Source: Streptomyces sp. NBC_00250
GTDB taxonomy: Bacteria; Actinomycetota; Actinomycetes; Streptomycetales; Streptomycetaceae
Direction: 5' to 3'
NCBI RefSeq assembly: GCF_036192275.1
Contig: NZ_CP108088.1
Span: forward strand, 1,736,001-1,800,000
Length of the DNA stretch: 64,000 nt
Below the pieces are notes generated by a model. It saw nothing but the letters and a program-made list of their open reading frames with translations. It searched no databases and was not told where the DNA came from. This document shows positions 1 through 7,297 of the stretch, one piece after another (within the stretch, counting starts at the first letter, position 1; the number at the start of each line of letters is the position of its first letter). The translations under genes and the position numbers were made by a program.

Positions 1-345
1 CATGTCGGCGATACGCTGCATGACGATGTCGCGACCAGGGTCGATGGTGATGAACTGGGCCTGGTGGCGCCGGTACTTCGCGGTCGCGCGAGCGCTCGGT
101 TGAGTGTGAATGAGGTAGACGTCGACGGCCTCACGGTGGCGCAGAGCCTCGTCGATGGCCGCGAAGCGAGCGCGATGCGCGACCTTGAGGAGGGTGGGGT
201 CGTGGCGCCACTGGGGTGCATCAGGGCCGGCGAGGGATAGGGCAATGCGGTCGAGGTCGATGACGATGTCGCACGCTCGGGCGTTGGCGGCGATCCAGCT
301 GGACTTGCCCGCGGCTGGCGGGCCGGTGACCACGTAGAGCGTCAC
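1..345 (-). CDS. P-loop kinase/ATPase, C-terminus cut by the window edge
   Basis: Starts at GTG 345, six bases after the HNH stop; 115 codons are visible and the frame is open at base 1. A Walker A loop, GPPAAGKS, is at residues 8-15, followed by a DIVIDLDRI stretch that could bind magnesium or substrate. This is the layout of small phage AAA/kinase-like proteins that accompany HNH and packaging genes. The substrate cannot be told. The ATP-binding call is secure; a role beyond that is inference. Confidence 0.75.
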   Translation of the reverse strand, partial: MTLYVVTGPPAAGKSSWIAANARACDIVIDLDRIALSLAGPDAPQWRHDPTLLKVAHRARFAAIDEALRHREAVDVYLIHTQPSARATAKYRRHQAQFITIDPGRDIVMQRIADM

Positions 346-351
346 ATCCTG

Positions 352-639
352 TCACCACCTTCGCGAGGCCTTCTGTGGCGCTCTGGCGGTTGTCCGGTTT
401 CCGCGGGCCGAGTTACAGCGGCGGTGGGCCGAGCGTGCGTTGGCTGGGTCGAGGAGGTTGCCGCCGAGGCTGATTGGCTGGGCGTGGTCGAGGGTGAACG
501 CCCAGCTGGAGCGCTTGGCTTCTTCGCCAGTGATGCGGTAGTCGATCTCGTGGCCACACCACCAGCAGGGGAGGCCGAGGCCGCGCTGGTAGGCGGTGAG
601 GCGGCGGTAGGGGCGCCCGTTGCGTGGGTTGCTGGCCAC
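352..639 (-). CDS. HNH endonuclease
   Basis: 95 residues. A CWWC pair (about residues 25-28) and a later HRRC pair can hold structural zinc. The His-Asn-His core is seen as LDHAQPISLGG followed by the NLLDPANARSAHRRCN region. Phage HNH proteins of this size commonly sit next to terminase genes and help DNA packaging. Here the next gene leftward is a P-loop protein and packaging genes would lie beyond the window. The family is clear; the packaging role is inferred from context. Confidence 0.85.
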   Translation of the reverse strand: MASNPRNGRPYRRLTAYQRGLGLPCWWCGHEIDYRITGEEAKRSSWAFTLDHAQPISLGGNLLDPANARSAHRRCNSARGNRTTARAPQKASRRW

Positions 640-657
640 GGGCGCCCTCCTCGTCGT

Positions 658-1014
658 TCAGGGGCTCGGCGTGGCTGCAGACGCGGCGTCCTCGGCCGCC
701 TCCTTCAGCGCGTCCCGGCCTTCCTTGTTGGACTGCTGAAGGACGGCGAAGACGGTATCGAGGTAGTCGGAGTCGCTGATGCTTGCGCACTCGGCCGGCT
801 TGGGGAAGTCGTCGCTGCCAGTCCCGGCGGCCTGGACAGCGGCGTAGACGGCGTCGGAGCAGGCCTGTGCGGCGGCTTCGGTGTCGGTGGTGGTGGACGG
901 CGCTGGCGTCGTGGTGGTGGACGCCGGTGGCTTGGGGCCGGCCTCGCTGCTGCAGGCGGTGAGGCTGAGAAGCAGGGCGGCCGCGAGGGTGGAGGTGACG
1001 GTTCTGGTGTTCAT
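658..1014 (-). CDS. Small secreted lipoprotein
   Basis: 118 residues with a type II signal peptide: basic start (MNTRT), hydrophobic core, and lipobox LTAC with the lipidated Cys at residue 21. A Thr/Pro-rich linker (about 28-45) follows, then a compact acidic domain with two Cys (about residues 52 and 75) that could form a disulfide. No enzyme motif is visible. It lies among virion-type genes of the element, so a prophage-encoded surface lipoprotein, for example in superinfection exclusion, is possible but unproven. Confidence 0.75.
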   Translation of the reverse strand: MNTRTVTSTLAAALLLSLTACSSEAGPKPPASTTTTPAPSTTTDTEAAAQACSDAVYAAVQAAGTGSDDFPKPAECASISDSDYLDTVFAVLQQSNKEGRDALKEAAEDAASAATPSP

Positions 1015-1086
1015 CGGGTCAGGCTGCCGGAACGAACGGCTGCTGAAGGCGGGTGTAGCCGTGCTGTGACCTAGGCACCAGGGCGA

Positions 1087-1371
1087 TCAGGTGACATGGA
1101 AGGTCGGGCTGGCGACGACGGGCTTCTCAGGGGGCGCGGTGATCTCGACCCATGTGCGGTAGGGGCCGCGGCTCACTTGTACGGCGCCGCCGGGACCGAC
1201 GAGCAGGCTGGCATAGGGCAGGCCGCCGATGGTGACCCACTCGGCTTCCTGCCAGTCGCCGGACTCTGGGCGCTGTCCGTCGGGGATGACGGCCACGCGG
1301 ACGGTGTAGCCGGTCGGGTCTGTGCGCGCGGTGACGGGTGTGAGGAGCTCTTGCAGGCTGCTGTGGTCCAC
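1087..1371 (-). CDS. Putative virion-associated protein, unknown
   Basis: Start chosen at GTG 1371 (VDHSSLQELL). A purine-rich RBS (AGAGGGGG) precedes it and it begins 10 bases after the stop of the lectin-like tail gene; a longer reading would overlap that gene. The 94-residue product looks all-beta: alternating hydrophobic strands, WVTIGG, and a WVEITAPP stretch near the end, suggesting an immunoglobulin-like or small tail/neck fold. No catalytic motif is present. Function is inferred only from its position behind the tail protein. Confidence 0.65.
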   Translation of the reverse strand: MDHSSLQELLTPVTARTDPTGYTVRVAVIPDGQRPESGDWQEAEWVTIGGLPYASLLVGPGGAVQVSRGPYRTWVEITAPPEKPVVASPTFHVT

Positions 1372-1381
1372 CGGGCCCCCT

Positions 1382-2302
1382 CTATGTCCGCGGGGTTCCC
1401 GCGCTCCAGGTGGACGGCTGTGCCTGGCCTGCTGTCCATAGGCTGCGTGGGGTGCCGACGGTGACGCCGAGGGCATCCGTGGCGCCGGCGGAGGTCAGGG
1501 GCCGGGCGGTGCCGGTCTCGATCGCGGTACCGAGCGCGGCGCTCTTGGCGCCCGCCAGGGGCTGAGCTGTCTCGCTCTCAGCCGCGGCGGGCAGCAGTAG
1601 CGTCTTGGCGCCGGCGAGGGGCTGCGCTGAGGCGGCCTCGGCTGCGTAGGCGACTGAGGCCGTCTTGCTGCCGGCGGTGGACTGTGCCGCTTCGGTGGCC
1701 GCCGCGGGCCCGAGCGTCAGCGCCTTGGTGCCGGTCAGGGCCTGCGCGCTGTTGGTCTCCGCGGCGGCCGTCAGCGCGGTCCCGGCGACCACATCGCTGG
1801 CAGTGAAGTCGTCGAATCGGATCGAGCCGGACGAGATGGTGCGGATGCCGACGCTGGTGCCGGTCGTCACGGCGGTGTTGGTGACCGATACGCGCTCGAC
1901 CCCGTTGACGAAGCCCTTGATCGTCGAGCCGACGGCCTGCAGCTTCGCGACGTCGCCCGGGGCCGCGGCTGCCGCGTAGCTGCCGATGGAGGTGAAGGTG
2001 CCGCTGACGACGCTGAAAAGATCCCAGCTTGTGCCGTCGTTGCGCCACAGGTAGCCGGAGCTGATGTTCGAGTTGCCGCGGCACCATATGCCGTGGCTGG
2101 CTGCTGTCGTGGCCGTGATCGTGACCTGTGCGGAGTGGTCGCTGCTGTCCATGGGGTCGGCCGCACGCAGGATGATCGTCCCGCCGTCCGAGCCCGGGGA
2201 CAGCTGGTTGGAGGCGATCGACCAGAAGCCGGACACCTGCACCCAGCCGGAGCCCAGGTCGGCGGAATCGGGGCGGTTGAAGTCGTCAGTGAAGCTGGCC
2301 AC
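1382..2302 (-). CDS. Phage tail protein with lectin/glucanase-like domain and 20-residue repeats
   Basis: 306 residues. Residues about 1-170 resemble a concanavalin-A-like jelly roll: DDFNRPDSADLGSGW at the start, an HGIWCRGN core and a closing IRFDDFTASD strand, as in LamG-type binding domains. Residues about 175-275 are five imperfect 20-residue repeats, most ending in forms such as AQPLAGAK. The C-terminus is Ser/Thr/Trp-rich. This suits a minor tail or fibre protein that binds the mycelial surface; the receptor role is inference. Confidence 0.75.
   Translation of the reverse strand: MASFTDDFNRPDSADLGSGWVQVSGFWSIASNQLSPGSDGGTIILRAADPMDSSDHSAQVTITATTAASHGIWCRGNSNISSGYLWRNDGTSWDLFSVVSGTFTSIGSYAAAAAPGDVAKLQAVGSTIKGFVNGVERVSVTNTAVTTGTSVGIRTISSGSIRFDDFTASDVVAGTALTAAAETNSAQALTGTKALTLGPAAATEAAQSTAGSKTASVAYAAEAASAQPLAGAKTLLLPAAAESETAQPLAGAKSAALGTAIETGTARPLTSAGATDALGVTVGTPRSLWTAGQAQPSTWSAGTPRT
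1690..1779. repeat. Part of a 60-bp-period imperfect coding repeat
   Basis: The tail gene contains five imperfect copies of a unit of about 20 codons across roughly 1470-1780. Recurrent elements at DNA level include gcgccggcgaggggctg-like segments at the AQPLAGAK ends. Copies differ by several residues each, so this is old or selected divergence rather than a fresh slip. The interval given marks the most promoter-proximal, least regular copies. Confidence 0.5.
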
Positions 2303-2335
2303 GGCGACCTCCCGCCTCCGTCGGTAAGCCGGCCG

Positions 2336-2782
2336 TCACGCGGTGGAGCTGGCGCGGTAGAAGTCGCTGACGGTCAGCGTGAAGTTGTTCCCGTCTGGGG
2401 TCAGCGTCACATCGTGCTTGGTCAGCGGGATGAGGTCGGCATCCGTTCCCGTGGTCGTGTCGGGGTCGTAGCAGATGACGACCGCGCCGACCGCGTTCCC
2501 GGTGGCCGCAGTCCACGTGATGTCCGCACAGTCGACGGCGACCCTGTCGTTGGTGTCGTCGACGGTGACGGTGACGCCCGTGAGGGTCTTGCGGCCCATC
2601 GTCGTCTGCTCGTTGGACGCGCTGGCGAGGAGGGCGCTGAGGTCGTCGTAGTCGCGCATGGTGGCGTCGGTGACCAGGCCGGTGGCTTCCAGCGGTACGG
2701 CGATGAGCGCATCGCTGGCTGCGGGGAGGGCGGCCAGCGATGCCACACGCCCAAGCGAGACGTTGAAAACGATGTTGGCCAT
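2336..2782 (-). CDS. Putative virion structural protein
   Basis: 148 residues, start ATG 2782 with a GAGGAGCC-type RBS. The sequence is rich in Thr, Val, Asp and Ala, without Cys-rich or charged blocks, and alternates short strands (VTVTVDDTNDRVAVD, VGAVVICYD, VTLTPDGNNFTLTVSD). That composition and its place directly before the tail-fibre gene suit a head-tail or minor tail protein. No specific family is recognised. Confidence 0.65.
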   Translation of the reverse strand: MANIVFNVSLGRVASLAALPAASDALIAVPLEATGLVTDATMRDYDDLSALLASASNEQTTMGRKTLTGVTVTVDDTNDRVAVDCADITWTAATGNAVGAVVICYDPDTTTGTDADLIPLTKHDVTLTPDGNNFTLTVSDFYRASSTA

Positions 2783-2797
2783 CGTCGGCTCCTCTAC

Positions 2798-3031
2798 CTA
2801 TGCGGCTGCTGATCGGGAAGGCAGCGGCGGCGGGCTTCCCGCTTCGAGGATCTCGCCTGTGTCTTCGTCTCGGATGGCTGGGTTGAGCTCGAAGACGTTG
2901 TACCGAACTCGCCCTCGCCCCTTGCCGTATCGCTGGATGCGGCCTTCGTGGGCCCATCTGCGGATGGTGACGCGGGGTCTGCCTGCGTAGTGGGCGGCGG
3001 CTTCTTCGTCGACGAGGGCGAGGGAGGGCAC
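2798..3031 (-). CDS. Excisionase-like MerR-type HTH protein
   Basis: Start chosen at GTG 3031 because GGAGG (3037-3041) is 5 bases upstream; the longer reading from 3091 would run through a hairpin. The 77-residue product has VDEEAAAHYAGRPRVTIRRW followed by AHEGRIQRYGKGRGR, the helix-turn-helix plus basic wing of MerR/excisionase-like DNA-binding proteins. It is the first gene of the virion-type block and could regulate it. Its distance from the integrase argues against being the excisionase itself. Confidence 0.75.
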   Translation of the reverse strand: MPSLALVDEEAAAHYAGRPRVTIRRWAHEGRIQRYGKGRGRVRYNVFELNPAIRDEDTGEILEAGSPPPLPSRSAAA

Positions 3032-3057
3032 GGTCACCTCCGCGGGGGTATGCGAAA

Positions 3058-3078
3058 GGCCGCCCAGCGTGGGCGGCC
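3058..3078 (-). terminator. Hairpin with T-rich tail
   Basis: GGCCGCCCA (3058-3066) pairs perfectly with TGGGCGGCC (3070-3078) over a 3-base loop. On the minus strand it is followed by TTTC. It could end the upstream leftward operon, but it lies just downstream of a promoter-like pair at 3108-3137, so it could also act as an attenuator for the virion block. Confidence 0.6.
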
Positions 3079-3107
3079 TCAGTAGGCGCAAAGCTCCGAT
3101 TGAGCAA

Positions 3108-3137
3108 ACGGTACGTTCGCCCAGATCATAGAGTCAA
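3108..3137 (-). promoter_or_regulatory. Promoter-like sequence before the virion-type block
   Basis: On the minus strand a TTGACT -35 (3132-3137) and TACCGT -10 (3108-3113) are separated by 18 bases. Transcription would begin near 3101 and run into the HTH and tail genes. This is one of few non-coding gaps in the leftward gene chain. Seen by eye only; activity is unproven. Confidence 0.45.
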
Positions 3138-3158
3138 GCAATTCTTTTGGCGGCCTTC

Positions 3159-3173
3159 ATAGCTCAGAGCTAT
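3159..3173. promoter_or_regulatory. 15-bp perfect palindrome, operator or terminator stem
   Basis: ATAGCTCAGAGCTAT has 7-base arms around a central A. It is AT-richer than its surroundings and lies between the stop of the gene at 3182 and the promoter-like -35 at 3132-3137. A dimeric repressor/activator site, or the stem of a weak terminator for the upstream operon, are both possible. Confidence 0.45.
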
Positions 3174-3181
3174 TCGGGCAG

Positions 3182-3457
3182 CTAGTTGCTGGCGAAGCCG
3201 ACGCTCATGGCACACGCGCTCATGCGCTTCCCGGCGGCGGCATGGACGTCTTCGTGGGCGGCGTCCTTGACGAGATTGCAGACGAGGCGGCCGACGGGGT
3301 CGATGGTCCACCCTCCTCCGTCGTCGGCGGTGTTGCCGGTCATTTGCTGGACTGCTTCCTCGGGAGTGTCTCCGTACATGGCGTATTCGTCGTCGTCTGC
3401 CCTGCGGCCGCACAGGTCGCATTTGGCGATGTAGAGGGTGATCCGTCGGGTTGCCAT
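3182..3457 (-). CDS. Hypothetical protein with CxxC motif
   Basis: Start ATG 3457 overlaps the stop of the upstream gene (TGATG). The 91-residue product begins MATRRITLYIAKCDLCGRRA; the CDLC pair may join a later Cys (RLVCNLV) to bind zinc. An acidic loop (DDDEYAMYGDTPEEAVQQM) and a small central domain follow. The pattern resembles small zinc-ribbon proteins of actinobacterial mobile elements. No function is assigned. Confidence 0.7.
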   Translation of the reverse strand: MATRRITLYIAKCDLCGRRADDDEYAMYGDTPEEAVQQMTGNTADDGGGWTIDPVGRLVCNLVKDAAHEDVHAAAGKRMSACAMSVGFASN

Positions 3458-4044
3458 CAGCTGTTCTCCTGTCGCGTGTTGGTGACGGCTTCTCGGATGA
3501 GGTGGAGTGCGTCGTCGAGGGTGCGCTGCGAGCTGTCGTTCCAGCGGTGGTAGGGCTCGTCGATGCCGCGGCGGCGGAGCACGTTCTGCATCTGCTGACC
3601 GGCGGCGGCAGCGGTCGCTTCGTCGCCGTAGCCGAGCCGGTAGAGGACGGCTTGGGCGCCGAGGATGCAGCGTGCGCCGCCGCGGGATCGGAGTGCGCCG
3701 CGGTGCCATCCGTACTGCTGGATGACGAGCGCGGTGAGTTCGAGGTGCTGGGTGACGGTGATGGCGCGTCCGGCGCCGTGGAGTCGTCGGGCGGGGGTGA
3801 GGGCGAGCGCCCAGTCGGGGATGATCCGCCACAGCCGGTTCGGGGCCGTGAGAGTCGGGGCCTGCTGCTCGGAGGCTGCCGGCGGCGTGGCGAGGGCCTC
3901 GGCGACGAGTTCGGCGGTGGTCTTGGTGACGAGCGGGTGCGCGGTCCGCGGGGCCTGGTCGGCGAGGTAGGCCTCGATGTCGGCGATGAGGGTGGCCGCG
4001 TCGACCGTCAGATCGGCGGGGCGGGTGGCGGTGGACGCGGCCAT
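3457..4044 (-). CDS. DUF6197-like protein
   Basis: 195 residues, ATG 4044. The C-terminal half carries WHRGALRSRGGARCILGAQA followed by YRLGYGD and a WNDSSQRTLDDAL helix. This matches my recollection of the DUF6197 pattern (W-x-x-GAL...RC-x-x-GA...WND) common in actinobacterial phages and integrative elements. Function is unknown. It overlaps the next gene by the shared TGATG, so the two are translationally coupled. Confidence 0.7.
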   Translation of the reverse strand: MAASTATRPADLTVDAATLIADIEAYLADQAPRTAHPLVTKTTAELVAEALATPPAASEQQAPTLTAPNRLWRIIPDWALALTPARRLHGAGRAITVTQHLELTALVIQQYGWHRGALRSRGGARCILGAQAVLYRLGYGDEATAAAAGQQMQNVLRRRGIDEPYHRWNDSSQRTLDDALHLIREAVTNTRQENS

Positions 4045-4077
4045 GGCGGGGCTTCTTAGGTGAGGTTCTACTGGTGG

Positions 4078-4269
4078 TCAGCGGATGTCGAAGACGAGCC
4101 CCTGGCTGTCGATGACGACGACGGTCGAGCAGCTGTCGCACTTGAACGTGTGCATGTCGCGGGCGGGCGGCTTCGGCGTCATGTCCTGGTCGCAGCAGTC
4201 CGGCTGGATGTCGGTGCCCACGTGGTCGCCGTGGGAGAGTTCCAGGCCGTGAAGGGTCGGGGTGTCCAT
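4078..4269 (-). CDS. Small zinc-binding protein
   Basis: 63 residues from ATG 4269, preceded by a GAGAGGAA RBS. Cysteines occur as CCDQD (about residues 23-24) and FKCDSC (about 44-47), which together can hold one zinc. The rest is short and polar with a final VVVIDSQGLVFDIR beta pair. It looks like a zinc-ribbon microprotein of the element. Role unknown. Confidence 0.65.
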   Translation of the reverse strand: MDTPTLHGLELSHGDHVGTDIQPDCCDQDMTPKPPARDMHTFKCDSCSTVVVIDSQGLVFDIR

Positions 4270-4361
4270 GGGGTTCCTCTCGGTTTGGTCCGGGCCTGTC
4301 CCGGCTCCCTGCCCGTCCCCGGTCCGTGGTGGTCGCGGGGGCGGACAGGCAGCCGTCAGGC

Positions 4362-4760
4362 TCAGCGGCGGGCGAGGCGCTTGTAGTGCTGCGCGAGGTC
4401 GACGGCTTTCGAGTCGACGAGGCGGTCGGAGACTTCCTGCCGCGCGAGCTCGGCGTCCTGGTTGTAGTCGGCGTGGCGGACCCTGGCGGCTCGGTTCGGA
4501 AGGCCGGCGGGCTGCTGGCCGTAGACCTCGCGTTCGCTGGCGAGGAGCTGGGTGATGCTCCATGTGGCGCCGGTGGCGGGGCACTCGACCATGAGGACTC
4601 CGGAGGGCCAGGACCTCTCGTTGGTGACGACTCGTACCGAGTAGCTCATTCCGCGGTCGGAGTGCTCGTTGATGACGTAGACGGTGTCCCCGGGCCGCGC
4701 GTCGCGGATGAGGTCCTTCTTGCCGCCGCGGGTGGCGCGGTACTGGTACTTGAGGCTCAT
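4362..4760 (-). CDS. Hypothetical protein, paralogue of the next gene
   Basis: 132 residues from ATG 4760, behind an RBS-like GGACC. The first 35 residues (MSLKYQYRATRGGKKDLIRD then ARPGDTVYVINEH) align with the next gene leftward (MPLKPHYLPTRADAADLARD then AQPGDRLYAINGE). A duplication is likely. Both also share an ITQLLA/LAQLLA segment. The C-terminus adds a basic helical tail (QHYKRLARR). Function unknown. Confidence 0.65.
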   Translation of the reverse strand: MSLKYQYRATRGGKKDLIRDARPGDTVYVINEHSDRGMSYSVRVVTNERSWPSGVLMVECPATGATWSITQLLASEREVYGQQPAGLPNRAARVRHADYNQDAELARQEVSDRLVDSKAVDLAQHYKRLARR

Positions 4761-4785
4761 GTCGGTGGTCCTTTCGGGGGTTGGG

Positions 4786-5031
4786 TCAGGCGTGGTTGAG
4801 GGGCTGGGTGAAGATGCCGCCGCAGTGGGCGAGGAGTTGGGCGAGGGTGATGGAGCCGGGTCCGGGGGCGCTGTCGGCGGGGCGGACGAGGTGGCTGCCG
4901 AAGACGGGGCTGGTGTCGGCGGTGACGATGTACTCGCCGTTGATGGCGTAGAGCCGGTCGCCGGGCTGGGCATCGCGGGCGAGGTCTGCGGCGTCGGCTC
5001 GGGTGGGGAGGTAGTGGGGCTTGAGGGGCAT
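4786..5031 (-). CDS. Hypothetical protein, short paralogue of the gene at 4362-4760
   Basis: 81 residues from ATG 5031, preceded by GAAAGGAGACC. It keeps the shared N-terminal domain (RDAQPGDRLYAINGEYIV) and the LAQLLAH helix, but lacks the basic tail of its paralogue. It is the first gene leftward of the translocase and its repeat-rich downstream region. No enzymatic motif is visible. Confidence 0.65.
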   Translation of the reverse strand: MPLKPHYLPTRADAADLARDAQPGDRLYAINGEYIVTADTSPVFGSHLVRPADSAPGPGSITLAQLLAHCGGIFTQPLNHA

Positions 5032-5077
5032 GTCCGGGTCTCCTTTCAGATGAGGGACGTATGGGGTGATTTCGGGT

Positions 5078-5250
5078 GCTCAGTGGCATGGGGGCGTCGC
5101 TAAGGCGCAGGTCAGGGGTGCTCAGCGGCCTGCTCAGGGCCTGCTCAGGAGCACTCGACCGCTCGGGCTGAGCAGCCTCTGAGCAGCTCCTTGAGCGGCC
5201 CTGGCCTGGGGTTATGCGTTCCTGAGCAGGGCTGAGCAGGGGATGATCAG
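5078..5250. repeat. Opposed arrays of CCTGAGCAGG-like repeats, candidate clt transfer locus
   Basis: GCTCAG occurs at 5078, 5120, 5132 and 5143; its complement CTGAGC at 5168, 5179, 5222 and 5232, with variants at 5161 (GCTCGG) and 5191 (TTGAGC). The best copies extend to the 10-mer CCTGAGCAGG (5221-5230, and reversed at 5129-5138 and 5140-5149). Adjacent copies are 10-12 bases apart, about one helical turn. The array directly follows the translocase stop. In Streptomyces conjugative plasmids TraB binds short direct repeats at clt next to traB; the same role here is inference. Confidence 0.6.
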
Positions 5251-5254
5251 GGCA

Positions 5255-7288
5255 TTACGGGCGGTGTAGAGAGGTCAGTGCCCGCAGCTTGAAGCCGCGC
5301 GGGTTCTTGTCCTCGCCGATCGGGCCAAGGGTGACCGGGCTGCCGGCGCCCGCATCCTTCATCGCTTCTTTGAACCGGTCAGGAGTCAGCTCCGGGTACC
5401 AGCGGTCACGCAGTGCCTCGACGAGCGGCTCCGTCTTCATCCGGTCGGCCTTCGCGTCGGTCAGCACGTCGATGACTCGGGCGATGAGCAGCTCACTGCT
5501 CTTCGAACCGCCGATCCGGCCGGGGGTGCCGGTGCGGTCGGGCCCGCCGGCCGCTGAGGACAGGCCGGTCTTCTCAACCAGGTAGCGCTCGATCGGGTCG
5601 TCCCACTGTCCGGCCAGCCTGCCCGCCGCCTCACGGAAGGCCGCGGCCCGCTTGAGGAGCACGGAGATCTCGCCGCGCTCGTCCTCGTCGAGGTCGAAGG
5701 ACCGGGCGAGGTCGGTGACTCCGGCGAACGGGTCGACGAGCCAGCCGAGCCCGGGCCTGGGCGGGTCGAACTTGGAGGCATCCCGGCCGGCACCGGCCTG
5801 GCCGGCGCCGAGGATGGCGTTGGACTGGTTGGCGTTCTCGACGAACATGGCCCACTTGGTGCCGCAGTTCATGCTGATGGCTTGCGGCAGGACCTCGACC
5901 TCGGGGTACTGGGTGATGAGCACGAGGAGGATGCCGGCGCCGAGGGCGACCTGCGACAGCTCCTCGATGGCGGCAAGGATCTCGTCGCGCAGTCGCTTGC
6001 CGGGCCGGGTGTAGGTGGCGAGCTCGTCGATGACGAGGACTTCGATCCCGCCGATCTCATGGATGAGGTCGTGGATGAGCTTGGACTTGGCGAGCTTGCC
6101 GAGGTCGCGTTCGCGTCGGTCCTTGTCGGCCAGGAGGCCCTGGAGGAGGGCGAGGAGACGTTCGGGGCTGGGCTTGAAGTAAGTGGCGGCAACGCCGGTG
6201 CGGGCGTAGGGGTCCCATTCGCCGTTGTGCTTGCCGGCGACGATTCGCAGATTGACGAGCGGGTCCATTGCGGCGCCGACGATGAGGTTGGAGGCGCCGA
6301 CGCCCTTGCCGGAGCGGCTGCGGCCTCCGATGACGGTGCTCTGGTTGGTGAGCGCGATGCGGATGGCGATGCCGCGCTTGCTGTAGGCGATGGGGATGCC
6401 GTCTCGCCACGAGTCGAGCGGCATCACCTGGTCGAGGAGGGGGGTGCGGCGGGTGGTGGCGAAGGGGTCGGTGTCGGCCAGCCAGATCTTGGCCTGGCTG
6501 GCGTGTGCGCCCTTGCTGACGTCGACCATCGTGATGTCCCGCTTGAGGGCGCCGGCGAGGGCTTCGGTCTTGCTCTTGAGGGCGGTGACGGTGTCGTCGA
6601 GGTCCACGGTCATGGTCGAGGTCCCGTCGGCCTGCCGGGTAAGCGGCTCGATGATCTCGGCCTCGAACCCGAGCCTCTTCAGAACCTCCAGGACCTTCTC
6701 GTCGCCTGCGGTGGGCGCGATGCCGGACGTGGTCTCGCCGCTCGGCGCGAGGTTGGGGCTCAGGGGCGCACGCCGTGCAGTGGCGCCTGCCCGGCCCTTC
6801 CAGGCACCCAGTCCGAGTGCGGCAAGCCCGAGCCCGATGTCGAAGAGGGCGCCGCCGAACACTGTGCCGACTCCGGCGCTGGCGAGGGTTGCGACTCCCC
6901 AGCCGCCGGCTTTGAGGCTGTGGATGCGACGGTGGTGGCAGTAGTTGGCGCGGTGCTGTTCCAACTGGGCCCGCGCCTTGTTCTGGGTGGCGGAGTCGGC
7001 GGCGGCTGCGAGGTCGGCTTCGGCGGTGGCGATCTGCTGGGGCCAGTAGTCGCGGTGCGCGTGGAACCAGTTTCGGGTCAGATGGGCGTAGCCGCGGCCG
7101 ATCTGCGGCGCGTACAGCCGGTTGTCGAGGGCGTGCTCGTACACGGCGGTCAGCCACGTCGGCCGGGTGGTGACGGCGCCGCCCTGGTGCTCGACGACCG
7201 TGCCCTCGACGGGCTGGTCGGTGTTGTCCTTGACGATGGAGAGCGTCGGCCGCTCTGCGGGCTGCGTGGGGTGGGCTGCGGTGGTCAT
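5255..7288 (-). CDS. FtsK/TraB-like DNA translocase
   Basis: 677 residues. A hydrophobic segment at about 128-163 would anchor it in the membrane. An FtsK-type motor domain follows, with Walker A GGRSRSGKG at about 321-329 and Walker B EVLVIDEL at about 416-423. A Gly/Thr-rich linker leads to a C-terminal region (about 590-677) that looks like a winged helix (SSELLIARVIDVLTD, then RWYPELTPDRFKEAM). This is the build of Streptomyces TraB/TraSA proteins, which move double-stranded plasmid DNA between hyphae. It sits below a DUF2637 gene and above a repeat array, as tra, spd and clt do in conjugative elements. Confidence 0.85.
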   Translation of the reverse strand: MTTAAHPTQPAERPTLSIVKDNTDQPVEGTVVEHQGGAVTTRPTWLTAVYEHALDNRLYAPQIGRGYAHLTRNWFHAHRDYWPQQIATAEADLAAAADSATQNKARAQLEQHRANYCHHRRIHSLKAGGWGVATLASAGVGTVFGGALFDIGLGLAALGLGAWKGRAGATARRAPLSPNLAPSGETTSGIAPTAGDEKVLEVLKRLGFEAEIIEPLTRQADGTSTMTVDLDDTVTALKSKTEALAGALKRDITMVDVSKGAHASQAKIWLADTDPFATTRRTPLLDQVMPLDSWRDGIPIAYSKRGIAIRIALTNQSTVIGGRSRSGKGVGASNLIVGAAMDPLVNLRIVAGKHNGEWDPYARTGVAATYFKPSPERLLALLQGLLADKDRRERDLGKLAKSKLIHDLIHEIGGIEVLVIDELATYTRPGKRLRDEILAAIEELSQVALGAGILLVLITQYPEVEVLPQAISMNCGTKWAMFVENANQSNAILGAGQAGAGRDASKFDPPRPGLGWLVDPFAGVTDLARSFDLDEDERGEISVLLKRAAAFREAAGRLAGQWDDPIERYLVEKTGLSSAAGGPDRTGTPGRIGGSKSSELLIARVIDVLTDAKADRMKTEPLVEALRDRWYPELTPDRFKEAMKDAGAGSPVTLGPIGEDKNPRGFKLRALTSLHRP

Positions 7289-7297
7289 GGCGAGTCC

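Noticed and set aside
5078..5250. Repeats considered as a plasmid origin
   Set aside because: No Rep gene is adjacent and a separate initiator with its own iterons exists at 22 kb; the place behind a TraB-like gene favours a transfer locus.
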